Of a stretch of 9,549 bases of DNA, positions 1 to 6,442 are shown in pieces. The notes under the pieces were generated by a model that ran no database searches, was not told where the DNA came from, and saw nothing but the letters and a program-made list of their open reading frames with translations. How positions within the stretch are numbered: position 1 is the stretch's first letter; each line of letters starts with the position of its first letter. Location: NCBI GenBank assembly GCA_046336825.1, contig JBKDFX010000098.1, forward strand, positions 1-9,549, given 5' to 3'. A program made the position numbers and the translations under genes. The DNA is from Ga0074139 sp046336825. Lineage in GTDB: Bacteria; Bdellovibrionota; Bdellovibrionia; Bdellovibrionales; Bdellovibrionaceae.

Positions 1-320
1 TCCTAGGGCACTGTAAGGGGTAATTCCCCTCCATCGTAAGGTGAGGAACAGTGGAACAGAAAGAATGTCCAGGGCCTAGATCCTGAAACCGGGAACGGGA
101 GGTTTTAGGGGAGCCGCTGGAGTGAAAACAGCTAAACTCTACAGGAAGCAAGATCAAATAGGGGGGCTTTTAAGTGCGGCCCGCATGTTGCCCCCGGGTC
201 AGATCGCTTGAGGCTTAGGGTAACTTAGGTCCCAGAGAAATGGCAGACAACTGTTCACCCATTGATTCACAGGGTGAGCGGACACAGAATCCGGCTTATC
301 GATTTTGCTGGGTGAATCCT
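1..320 (+). ncRNA. rnpB: RNase P RNA (A-type), 5' end missing
   Basis: This is the catalytic RNA of ribonuclease P, which removes the 5' leader of precursor tRNAs. It is recognised by direct resemblance to the E. coli M1 RNA over several conserved stretches: the TAGGGCA block at 4-10, AACAG(A)AAG near 55-63, AAACTCTAC at 134-142, GCAAGATCAAATAGG at 148-162, the GCGGCCCGCATG segment at 176-187 with CCCCGGGT at 192-199, and the near-universal ACAGAATCCGGCTTAT at 284-299 that forms the 3' strand of helix P4. By comparison with M1, about 60 nucleotides of the 5' end lie outside the window, including the GAGGAAAGTC strand of P4. The region between about 80 and 130 (P13/P14 area) is unlike M1 and lacks the usual GGTAAGAGC loop. 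The mature 3' end is placed at about 320 because a terminator follows at once. An 8-bp hairpin at 253-279 sits just before the P4 strand, where M1 has a much shorter element. Confidence 0.96.
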
Positions 321-323
321 TGA

Positions 324-354
324 GGGGCCCGTTTAACGGGCCCCGACCTTTTTT
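324..354 (+). terminator. Intrinsic terminator of rnpB
   Basis: A GC-only 8-bp stem, GGGGCCCG (324-331) with CGGGCCCC (337-344), closes a TTTAA loop; the flanking loop bases could add two further pairs. After a four-base gap a run of six T follows (349-354). It lies directly after the RNase P RNA and is a textbook Rho-independent terminator on the + strand. Confidence 0.93.
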
Positions 355-385
355 AAGCAACAATTACAGAGAAAAATTCACACTC

Positions 386-414
386 TCGTTAAATAAAAGA
401 TTATCGACTATGTT
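386..414 (+). promoter_or_regulatory. Weak candidate promoter for the small secreted protein gene
   Basis: The 85 bases between the rnpB terminator and the next start codon are AT-rich and must hold any promoter of that gene, since the terminator upstream is strong. The best match I see is TATGTT (409-414) as a -10 box with TCGTTA (386-391) as a poor -35 box at 17-bp spacing. The -35 match is weak, so the exact placement is uncertain. Confidence 0.25.
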
Positions 415-425
415 CAGCCACAATT

Positions 426-432
426 AGGGAGG
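426..432 (+). promoter_or_regulatory. Strong Shine-Dalgarno site
   Basis: AGGGAGG lies seven bases before the ATG at 440. It is by far the best ribosome binding site in the window and fixes this start. It suggests that the small secreted protein is translated efficiently. Confidence 0.8.
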
Positions 433-439
433 TTTCATT

Positions 440-835
440 ATGAAATCAGTATTAGTATTAACTCTGTTTTTTGGTCTTAGTGCTCAAGCCATTATGGCTC
501 CTGTGGGCGAATACACTTCGATCTCTTGTAAATCCACAGATTCAAAAAATCTAAAAGTTTATATCAAGCGAAACACTAAAAAACCAAAAAGTGTTTTGAT
601 TGAAATCGTAAATTCAGACGGTCTAGCTACGGCTTATAAAGCAAAAGATGTATCAACTGGTTCAGTCGGTGGTAGTACGGTTTTACAAGCTCCCGTTATG
701 GCAGGAATGTTAACTTTTTCAGTTAATTTTACAACTGCCCCTCGCCCTGGTGGTGGACGCCCAGGTCTTTTGACTTCGCAAGCTTATGGTCACATTGTTA
801 AAACACCGCTGATGTGCAGTCGAGTAATGTACTAA
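440..835 (+). CDS. Small secreted protein of unknown function
   Basis: This 131-residue protein begins with a clear Sec signal peptide: a lysine at position 2, a hydrophobic stretch (VLVLTLFFGLSA) and a likely cleavage near AQA at residues 15-17. That leaves a mature periplasmic or secreted protein of about 114 residues. The mature part has just two cysteines, at 29 and 126 near its two ends, which could form one disulfide joining the termini. The middle alternates hydrophobic and polar residues (VYIKRN, SVLIEIV, LTFSVNF), as in a beta-sheet fold, and includes a Pro/Gly-rich loop (APRPGGGRPG) at about residues 101-110. I do not recognise a family. The gene stands alone between the rnpB terminator and a convergent gene, and its TAA stop overlaps the stop of that gene. 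Start and reading frame are well supported by the strong ribosome binding site; the function is unknown. Confidence 0.85.
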   Translation: MKSVLVLTLFFGLSAQAIMAPVGEYTSISCKSTDSKNLKVYIKRNTKKPKSVLIEIVNSDGLATAYKAKDVSTGSVGGSTVLQAPVMAGMLTFSVNFTTAPRPGGGRPGLLTSQAYGHIVKTPLMCSRVMY

Positions 836-1803
836 GCCTGATAGATTAAATAAGCAGTGTAGGCGATGTAGAGAGAGAAGAACATAGCTCCCTCGAGTCG
901 CCGAATCTGTTTGCCCCACCAAAAAATGGGCCAGCAAAGTGCTGCTGAGAAAACCATCATGGGAATATCAAAACTCAGTAATGTTCCTTGAACCATCAGC
1001 CCTGCAGGGATTATGGATCCAGACAATCCTAGAATTAAAAATATGTTGTAGATATTGCTACCAATCACATTTCCAACAGCAATGTCCCTTTCACCTTTTA
1101 ATGTGGCAACTACGGAGGCCACAACTTCTGGTAATGATGTACCAGCAGCCACAATCGTCAAACCAATCACGGTATCGCTAACCCCAAGGGCTTTAGCCAT
1201 GGCAATGGCCCCATCCACCAGCCAGTCAGCTCCAAGCATAATCACACCAAGGCCCACAATAATGAAAAGGGGTATTTGCCACTTTTCTTTAAAAGGCACA
1301 GCTCGATAAGAGAGCTCCTCGGTGACTTGTCTTTTGAGTTCGGCACTTCGACTTTGTTTAGCTTCCCTGACGAGCCACCAAGTGTAAAGAATGGCGAAAG
1401 CAACGAGCAAAAGGGCTTCTAATTGATGAATTCTTCCATCCAATGAAAAAAGCAAAACAGCGATGGAGGCTCCGATCATAATGGGAACTTCACGACGGAT
1501 CATGGTGACGTGAATGATTAAAGGGCTAATCAAAGCCGATAGGCCAAGAATAAAAAAAGTATTAAAAATGTTACTACCGACAACATTGGCAATGGCGATA
1601 TCGGCATTACCTTGGAGGGCTGCTGATAAGCTTACTGCCATCTCGGGAGCGCTAGTTCCCATGGCCACAATGGTCAGACCCACAATCACAGAGGGAATTC
1701 CAAGTAGTGTGGCCAAGCGAGAAGCTCCTCGAATAAGCCATTCACCACCAATAACAAGGGCCACAAGTCCAGCGACTACTTTTAGAATAATAATTAAATC
1801 CAT
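832..1803 (-). CDS. CaCA-family Na+/Ca2+ exchanger (YrbG/CaxA-like)
   Basis: This 323-residue integral inner-membrane protein should exchange calcium for sodium (possibly with potassium or protons). It shows the internal duplication that defines the Ca2+:cation antiporter superfamily (two Na_Ca_ex domains). The first alpha repeat has GTSAPE at 49-54 and GSNIFN at 76-81; the second has GTSLPE at 221-226 and GSNIYN at 248-253. The two acidic residues of the GTSxPE motifs are the expected ion-binding residues, and both are present. About ten hydrophobic segments are visible, with a charged cytoplasmic loop at about 145-175 between the halves, as in the family. Length matches E. coli YrbG (about 325). 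It is the last gene of the leftward run, 47 bases after the second ABC permease, with no clear Shine-Dalgarno site or terminator between them, so co-transcription is possible but unproved. The physiological cation cannot be settled from sequence. Confidence 0.93.
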   Translation of the reverse strand: MDLIIILKVVAGLVALVIGGEWLIRGASRLATLLGIPSVIVGLTIVAMGTSAPEMAVSLSAALQGNADIAIANVVGSNIFNTFFILGLSALISPLIIHVTMIRREVPIMIGASIAVLLFSLDGRIHQLEALLLVAFAILYTWWLVREAKQSRSAELKRQVTEELSYRAVPFKEKWQIPLFIIVGLGVIMLGADWLVDGAIAMAKALGVSDTVIGLTIVAAGTSLPEVVASVVATLKGERDIAVGNVIGSNIYNIFLILGLSGSIIPAGLMVQGTLLSFDIPMMVFSAALCWPIFWWGKQIRRLEGAMFFSLYIAYTAYLIYQA

Positions 1804-1850
1804 GAGAAGTTTGTGTCAGATAGATAGAAAAATGTAAATCAAAACTAAAT

Positions 1851-2651
1851 TCAAGAACTAGCCGATTGATATTTTAGTAAGCACCTTTTCCAAAACCAAG
1901 CTGAAAAAAGGATAAATAAAGGTCCGGCACAGAGGGCCCATGCGTAAACCCACAGTTCTGGTGGATTCAAAATAGCCCGAGCTGGGACGCTGGCAATGAG
2001 TCCAACTGGAACTAGAGTTAATAATAAAAATCTCAGCCAAGGCATGTAAATCGAATCAGGACGCATCCCAAGTCGGTACAGCTGATACCAAACGTACTGG
2101 ACGCTATCCACACGTACAAAAAGTAAGGCAAGGGCTGCGATCGAAAATCTAACTCCATAGAGAACTGCAAAACCGCTCGGAGCCAGCAAAAGTATCCAAA
2201 TTCCCTTTGTCCAATTCACATCAGGCAATTGGTTGAGGCTCCATACAAACCAACTCAAAGCGATTAAAAGATTTCCAAAGCAGGAAACTGAAATTCTTTG
2301 GAAGGAGATCATGAATTGTGAATTCACTGGTTTAGTTAGGAGCAGATCCAATTCGCCTTTGCGTACTTTTTCTGAAAAACGGTCGAGGTTTTCTTGCAGA
2401 AAAATCATGAAGAGGGCGTCCACTATAAACAGAACGCCTAAAAAAACTCGAGTCTGAGACAAGTTCCAATCGCCAATGAGTTTTGTATGTTGGAATAAAA
2501 CTTCAAAAGTAAAAATTTGGGCCAAGTACCAAAAAATATCATTGATAATACGCATGGCAAAGTTCAGACGAAATTCAATTTCAGCAATGAAGCTGGCTTT
2601 TGCTATGGCCTTAAAAATTCCAAAATATTTTTTAAGCACCTGTGCCGACAT
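1851..2651 (-). CDS. ABC-2 type permease, DUF990-like, second subunit
   Basis: This 266-residue protein has about six hydrophobic membrane segments (near residues 33-53, 68-86, 120-139, 148-179, 204-222 and 234-254). It resembles the ABC2_membrane_6 (DUF990) group of ABC transporter permeases. A recognisable mark is the cytoplasmic segment KVRKGELDLLLTKPV (95-109), matching the 'I/V-R-x-G-x-L-D-x-x-L-x-x-P' pattern of that group just after the second membrane segment. It is expected to pair with the permease encoded directly upstream and with the ATPase to form one transporter, which this group does with two different permeases. Its start at 2651 lies inside the end of the upstream gene (20-base overlap). 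AAGGA sits ten bases and GAGGG three bases before the ATG, both within the upstream coding sequence, which supports coupled translation. The substrate is unknown; export is usual for ABC-2 systems. Confidence 0.88.
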   Translation of the reverse strand: MSAQVLKKYFGIFKAIAKASFIAEIEFRLNFAMRIINDIFWYLAQIFTFEVLFQHTKLIGDWNLSQTRVFLGVLFIVDALFMIFLQENLDRFSEKVRKGELDLLLTKPVNSQFMISFQRISVSCFGNLLIALSWFVWSLNQLPDVNWTKGIWILLLAPSGFAVLYGVRFSIAALALLFVRVDSVQYVWYQLYRLGMRPDSIYMPWLRFLLLTLVPVGLIASVPARAILNPPELWVYAWALCAGPLFILFSAWFWKRCLLKYQSASS

Positions 2652-3444
2652 AGGCCCTCATTCCTTTGCGCCATAAAAAATATCCGAGCACGGAAACAAA
2701 TCCGATAGAAATTGTAACACTCAATATGCCCATCCAGTAAGTTTCCAATCCAATTCGTCCTGTAACAAATCCAACGGGGATGTAAACTCCTGAACTGAAG
2801 GGCAAATAGAGAAAAATATTTCTGACGGACTCGGGCACAAGATCTAAGGGAAAGAGTTCGCCAGTCAAAAGCCAAAGGGCTAAATTCTTGGTACCTGTGA
2901 GAGAGTTCACTTTATTAAAATGAAACGCGAGACAGGCGATGCAAAAGCTTATTCCATAAACAAAAATGAGGTAATAAAAAATTAAAAACAAAGCAGGTAG
3001 TGTTCGAGACCATTGAGTGGGTAATTCAAACAAAAGAACAATACTGATGGGGAAAAGAAATGAAAATAAGCCTGTTATGAATTTATATCCCATCAGTTGG
3101 CTGAAGTAATATTCGTAATAACTCATGGGGCGAACTAATAAACTATTGATAGAGCCTTGATCGATCTCTTCGATCATTTTAAATTCATAAGTCCAATTGG
3201 CCGTGGCTCGAGAAACAAAAGTGGCCCAAAGAGCATAGGCTAGATAATAGGACTGCTCAAAACCTCCGATGGTGGTGGCCTGAGCACCTTTAAAAATAGC
3301 CATCCAAAGAACCATTTCCACAATAGAAGAAATACTCGGCTGCAAAAGAGAGTCGATAAAGAAATTCATTCTGTATTCAACGTTGGAAGCAATCGCGAGC
3401 TTAAAGAAGCCGAGATTCCTTCGCCAAAAAGCTGTGAATGACAT
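2632..3444 (-). CDS. ABC-2 type permease, DUF990-like, first subunit
   Basis: This 270-residue membrane protein has about six hydrophobic segments and the same layout as the permease that follows it. Marks of the DUF990/ABC2_membrane_6 group are the segment EIDQGSINSLLVRPMS (93-108) after the second membrane helix and ELFPLDLVPE (196-205) before the last part, where related permeases have a 'PLdxxP' turn followed by LPF and a proline. I chose the ATG at 3444. A longer reading would need a TTG at 3465 and adds only seven residues. With the ATG the gene still overlaps the end of the ATPase gene by 44 bases, so the ATPase C-terminus and the permease N-terminus share DNA in different frames. It should form a heterodimeric membrane channel with the other permease. 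The alternative start is the main uncertainty; family membership is fairly sure. Confidence 0.87.
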   Translation of the reverse strand: MSFTAFWRRNLGFFKLAIASNVEYRMNFFIDSLLQPSISSIVEMVLWMAIFKGAQATTIGGFEQSYYLAYALWATFVSRATANWTYEFKMIEEIDQGSINSLLVRPMSYYEYYFSQLMGYKFITGLFSFLFPISIVLLFELPTQWSRTLPALFLIFYYLIFVYGISFCIACLAFHFNKVNSLTGTKNLALWLLTGELFPLDLVPESVRNIFLYLPFSSGVYIPVGFVTGRIGLETYWMGILSVTISIGFVSVLGYFLWRKGMRAYVGTGA

Positions 3445-4351
3445 CTTCAAAGTCCGTTTCTTCAATCTTAATGTTTTCGATTTGTCCTTTTTGTGTCAGA
3501 TCTCGGAGGTACTGATTAAGGTCTGATTTTTTAACTTCCTCTTTATGTTCCTGACCGCCCACCATTTGGTAAGTGATCGTTTGAATGAGTTCGGCTTTCG
3601 CGACAAAACCTTGAACAGTGCCATCGTAAACAAGACTGCCTTTTGAAATAAGAAGGAGTCGATCTGCTAATTTGGCAATGTCATCCATGTAGTGAGAGGT
3701 CAGGATAACGGTGGGCCCTCTTTCGCGAACATAGCGAGCTAAAAACTCTCGTATGGTTTGTTGTGCTACAATATCGAGGCCGATGGTGGGTTCATCCAGA
3801 AAAAGAACATCAGGGCTGTGCAAAAGAGCACCAATGATTTCCATTTTCATGCGTTCACCAAGGCTTAATCGACGAAGTTGAGTTTCAAGAACATGCTCAC
3901 ATTGAAGCATTTTCGCGAGTTCTTGAACTCGCGCCTTGGCTTTGGGTTCATCTAAGTCATAAATTTTTGCAAGTAGTGAGTAACTGTCCAGAGGTGTGAT
4001 GTCCCACCAAAGTTGATTTTTTTGTCCTAACAGTAATGAAATTCTTCTCAAAAAAGCAGGATCTCGTTCAAAAGGTTCGTAGCCCAAAACCTTTGCACTT
4101 CCAGTTGTGGGCGATATCAGTCCTGATAAAAGTTTGAGCAGTGTGGTTTTTCCAGCGCCATTAGCGCCAACAAGACCCACAATTTGTCCCTGTTCGATTT
4201 GCAGACTGGTTTTTTGTAAAGCCACTTTTTCGATGGTTTGACGGTTCCAAAATCCTTTAATGGAATTCCATAGCCCTTCTTCTTTTCGATAGGTTTGAAA
4301 TGAGCGGCTGAGATCATGGGCTTCGATAGCGTATTTAAAGTGGATCGACAT
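3401..4351 (-). CDS. ABC transporter ATP-binding protein (ABC-2 exporter type)
   Basis: This 316-residue protein is the ATPase that powers the two adjacent permeases. All nucleotide-binding motifs are present: Walker A GANGAGKTT (62-70), Q-loop glutamine at 110, signature LSLGE (162-166), Walker B VLFLDE with the catalytic glutamate at 187, D-loop at GLD (191-193) and the switch histidine in LTSHYMDD (H220). The signature is LSLGE and not LSGGQ; an LSLG form is common in ATPases paired with DUF990-type permeases. An N-terminal extension of about 50 residues with an inserted segment (YRKEEGLWNSIKGFW, 21-35) also fits that group, as does the C-terminal tail of about 65 residues. The ATG at 4351 is preferred over a TTG three codons upstream. 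It lies 11 bases after the preceding stop, without a clear Shine-Dalgarno site, so coupling to the upstream gene is plausible. Substrate unknown. Confidence 0.94.
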   Translation of the reverse strand: MSIHFKYAIEAHDLSRSFQTYRKEEGLWNSIKGFWNRQTIEKVALQKTSLQIEQGQIVGLVGANGAGKTTLLKLLSGLISPTTGSAKVLGYEPFERDPAFLRRISLLLGQKNQLWWDITPLDSYSLLAKIYDLDEPKAKARVQELAKMLQCEHVLETQLRRLSLGERMKMEIIGALLHSPDVLFLDEPTIGLDIVAQQTIREFLARYVRERGPTVILTSHYMDDIAKLADRLLLISKGSLVYDGTVQGFVAKAELIQTITYQMVGGQEHKEEVKKSDLNQYLRDLTQKGQIENIKIEETDFEDVIHSFLAKESRLL

Positions 4352-4362
4352 AGGGGCCAAGG

Positions 4363-4872
4363 TTAATTGGAGGGAACAAATTTCGCAAATTGATTTTCAT
4401 CAACTCGGTAATCATCACCCGAGACACTCACAAATGTGCTCTCTGTGATATAACCAGGAAGACATTTCTGTAAGCTCGAAAGCTGATTGAGTTCAAATCG
4501 ACAATCTCCGAGATACCAAGCTCGTTCGACGTAGGTGATGTAATACCCGAGAACTCTTTGGCCGTGGCGGAGCACTTTTGTTGATTGAAGTCGGGTTCTG
4601 CCATCAGACCAAAAATCACCTTCCAGGATGGTATCAGCCCAAATTTGAGCTTGAGATCTGGCGATTTCTGCTAAATTTCGGCTTATATTATTGGGCAACT
4701 GTTGAATTTGCTGGCCCTGAATCACCTGAATAGAAAAAGGGGGGAGGCAGCGCGACTGGGTTAAGCAGCCTGATTCTCGAAAAGTTTTTGCTAAGTTTTG
4801 AGCACTAAGATTTTGTGCAAAAACTGAAACAGAGAAAAAACTGTAAAAAAACAAAAAAAAGAAGCGAACCAT
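4363..4872 (-). CDS. Secreted protein of unknown function with four cysteines
   Basis: This 169-residue protein has an unusually phenylalanine-rich Sec signal peptide (FFFLFFYSFFSVSV) with a likely cut after VFA at residue 19, giving a mature protein starting at glutamine 20. The N-terminus then carries a short internal repeat (QNLSAQNLA). Four cysteines at 36, 42, 124 and 137 could form two disulfides, which fits a periplasmic location. A tryptophan- and tyrosine-rich core follows (QIWADTILEGDFWSDG, 76-91; YYITYVERAWYLGDC, 110-124). I recognise no family. It lies 11 bases upstream of the ABC ATPase on the same strand, and 77 bases follow the methyltransferase gene before it. It could be a periplasmic partner or substrate of the transporter, but that is inference from position only. 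No good ribosome binding site is visible before the ATG. Confidence 0.8.
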   Translation of the reverse strand: MVRFFFLFFYSFFSVSVFAQNLSAQNLAKTFRESGCLTQSRCLPPFSIQVIQGQQIQQLPNNISRNLAEIARSQAQIWADTILEGDFWSDGRTRLQSTKVLRHGQRVLGYYITYVERAWYLGDCRFELNQLSSLQKCLPGYITESTFVSVSGDDYRVDENQFAKFVPSN

Positions 4873-4949
4873 GGGCGCAAACTACTCGCAATTGGTATCT
4901 CAGTTAAATGCAGCTTTTGAATTTTTCTTATACATTTTTCGAATATTAA

Positions 4950-5978
4950 CTAAAAGTCCTTCTTCTGGCCCATGGTGAAAAGCTCAACTCCGTCTCGCCA
5001 ACCAGGTGAATTGCCGAGCCTGCCCCAAAAAAGAATATGGTAACTCTTCTTCAAACGTTCACGAATTTCCCATTCGCGAGCACCATAGGGAGGTCCCACA
5101 CGCTTTTCCATGGTGAAAAAAATTCCCATGAAGTAGCCGCCTGGAACTAAGCAACGATTCCAAACTTGCACGAGTTCTTTTCGGCGAGACGGAGAAACCG
5201 CGCAATAGAGTGTGTGCTCGAGAACGAAATCAAAATTTTTAGTAAATTTTGCGGGTAAGTTAAAAACATCCAGTTGAAGAAATTCGATACCTAAAGTTCC
5301 ATAAAGATTTTGAGCACGTTGAAGAGCCTCCGAAGAAAAATCCACGGCTGTCACCAGATGACCTTCGCGGGCCAAGTAGGCCGCGTCATGCCCAGCACCA
5401 CAGCCTAAAACAAGAACACGAGATTTAGGAAGTTTGAGCCTGGGGTGCATGTCAATCAAGGCGGGGTGGGGCGCTTGCAAATCCCAACCAGTTCGCCCCT
5501 CAATGTAACAGTTGGACCAAAAATCAGCTTTTTCAACTGGAGATTCTGCACTGAATTCAGGAATTACTGGGTAGAGAGTTCCACCTAGTTTAAATGAATC
5601 GTCATCAAATTCGTCAAATTGTTGGAAAATCTTCTCCTGGGCAGACCGGCTCAAAATCCAGGGAACGGATTTTTGGCTCAGGCCATTCATGCGATCCCAC
5701 TCATCAAAAAAACAACTTTCGAGATTGAGTTCGAATTCGATTCCATCAGTATTGATGCCAAAAACCTGTTTGTTGGAAAACTTGAGGTCAAGAATGACCA
5801 AAGGTGCATCAAAAGCCTCAACGATATATTCCTGGTTTTTAACTTGTGATAATAATTTAAATTGAGAATCAAGATTCAAATGGTCGTAAAATTCTTGAAT
5901 AAAATTAATATCACTTATGCGCTGTTCGTTTGATAAAAGGCGCCCATGTTCATCGATAACCAGTCGGGGGCGGATCAT
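4950..5978 (-). CDS. TPMT-like SAM-dependent methyltransferase with an extra N-terminal domain
   Basis: Residues about 150-342 form a class I methyltransferase of the thiopurine S-methyltransferase type. They begin with FWSNCYIEGRTGWDL (153-167), matching the 'W-x-x-x-x-x-x-GRTGWDL' entry of that family. The SAM-binding glycine loop VLVLGCGAGHDAAYLAREG (188-206) follows, then an acidic residue at the end of strand 2 (D213 in AVDFS), LQLDVF (235-240), and FDFVLEHTLYCAV (249-261) after the fourth strand. Residues 1-145 are additional to the usual family length of about 200. They contain EAFDAPLVIL (54-63) and FGINTDGIEFELNLES (73-88), which faintly resemble DUF1285 proteins; this is a weak, remote resemblance. 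The substrate is unknown. The ATG overlaps the stop of the upstream gene in an ATGA arrangement, and there is no Shine-Dalgarno site, so translation is probably coupled. An in-frame fusion is real here, as no internal stop or frame change is needed. Confidence 0.9.
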   Translation of the reverse strand: MIRPRLVIDEHGRLLSNEQRISDINFIQEFYDHLNLDSQFKLLSQVKNQEYIVEAFDAPLVILDLKFSNKQVFGINTDGIEFELNLESCFFDEWDRMNGLSQKSVPWILSRSAQEKIFQQFDEFDDDSFKLGGTLYPVIPEFSAESPVEKADFWSNCYIEGRTGWDLQAPHPALIDMHPRLKLPKSRVLVLGCGAGHDAAYLAREGHLVTAVDFSSEALQRAQNLYGTLGIEFLQLDVFNLPAKFTKNFDFVLEHTLYCAVSPSRRKELVQVWNRCLVPGGYFMGIFFTMEKRVGPPYGAREWEIRERLKKSYHILFWGRLGNSPGWRDGVELFTMGQKKDF

Positions 5979-6442
5979 TTATTTTCTGCGGGATTTTCTG
6001 CGGGAGCCTCTGGACTCACAACGGTCGCTTCAGTTTCGGGTAAAACCACACTGCCCTCAGAAAAATCTAGGGACTCAAGTTGTGTTTTAACTGATTGCAA
6101 AATCCATTTATCAAGTGTGGGGTCTTCTGAGGGTTCACGGTGAAGTATGGCTTCACCCTGAATTACTTTTTCCGCTGGGTCGCCATCCTCAGATTTTTCA
6201 GTGAACTTATAAGAAAATACAGCCTGAATTTTATTTTCATTTAATGGGGCTGTCCAAATTTTAACGATTTGTAAGTTTTCTGCATCGGGTTTTTTTGCTT
6301 GAAGAGTATTTCCGATCAACTCAGCTAATTTCAACTGAACGCCGGAGTGCGTCTCAAATCCAATTGCAGATTGAGAGTGAACAATATGCCAAGTCCAAAG
6401 TAAAACCGCAGCTAACACTAAAGGACTGATAATTTTCGTCAT
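5975..6442 (-). CDS. Membrane-anchored or exported hypothetical protein
   Basis: This 155-residue protein has a single N-terminal hydrophobic stretch (IISPLVLAAVLLWTWHIV, about 4-21) that serves as a membrane anchor or signal peptide, placing the rest in the periplasm. The central part (about 35-120) reads like a small alpha/beta domain: an amphipathic helix (VQLKLAELIGNTLQ) is followed by strands (LQIVKIWTA, KIQAVFSYKFT, VIQGEAILHRE, DKWILQSVKTQ). The C-terminal 30 residues are acidic, rich in Pro, Ala and Glu, and probably disordered; they end in a duplicated PAEN. I recognise no family. It is the first gene of the leftward run. GAGGG lies eight bases before the ATG, a good ribosome binding site, and its stop overlaps the start of the methyltransferase gene, so the two are probably made together. 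Confidence 0.8.
   Translation of the reverse strand: MTKIISPLVLAAVLLWTWHIVHSQSAIGFETHSGVQLKLAELIGNTLQAKKPDAENLQIVKIWTAPLNENKIQAVFSYKFTEKSEDGDPAEKVIQGEAILHREPSEDPTLDKWILQSVKTQLESLDFSEGSVVLPETEATVVSPEAPAENPAENK
5981..6004. repeat. Two perfect tandem copies of a 12-bp unit
   Basis: ATTTTCTGCGGG occurs at 5981-5992 and again at 5993-6004. On the minus strand each copy encodes Pro-Ala-Glu-Asn in the disordered tail of the membrane-anchored hypothetical protein. The unit length is a multiple of three, so gain or loss of copies would keep the frame. Confidence 0.9.

Noticed and set aside
744..774. Possible terminator hairpin (CCTGG...CCAGG followed by TCTTTT) inside the small secreted protein gene
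   Set aside because: The stem is only about five base pairs, the T-run is broken, and it lies within the coding sequence of a Pro/Gly loop.
719..937. A leftward 72-codon open frame across the convergent stop codons
   Set aside because: It overlaps two better-supported genes on either side and its translation shows no signal, domain or start site.
939..1309. Overlapping rightward open frames inside the exchanger gene
   Set aside because: They are antisense to a well-supported exchanger with both alpha repeats, overlap one another, and have low-complexity compositions with no recognisable domain or ribosome binding site.
3445..3465. TTG start giving a seven-residue longer first ABC permease
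   Set aside because: An ATG lies at 3444, and the extra residues (KKRTLK) are not family-like; the longer form would also overlap the ATPase gene by 65 bases.
4352..4360. TTG start three codons upstream of the ABC ATPase
   Set aside because: The ATG at 4351 needs no unusual initiation, and the longer form adds only MAP.
4873..4949. Promoter for the secreted protein and ABC genes in the 77-bp gap after the methyltransferase
   Set aside because: A TATAAG-like hexamer exists on the minus strand, but no -35 box at suitable spacing is visible and the stretch is simply AT-rich; nothing can be supported beyond chance.
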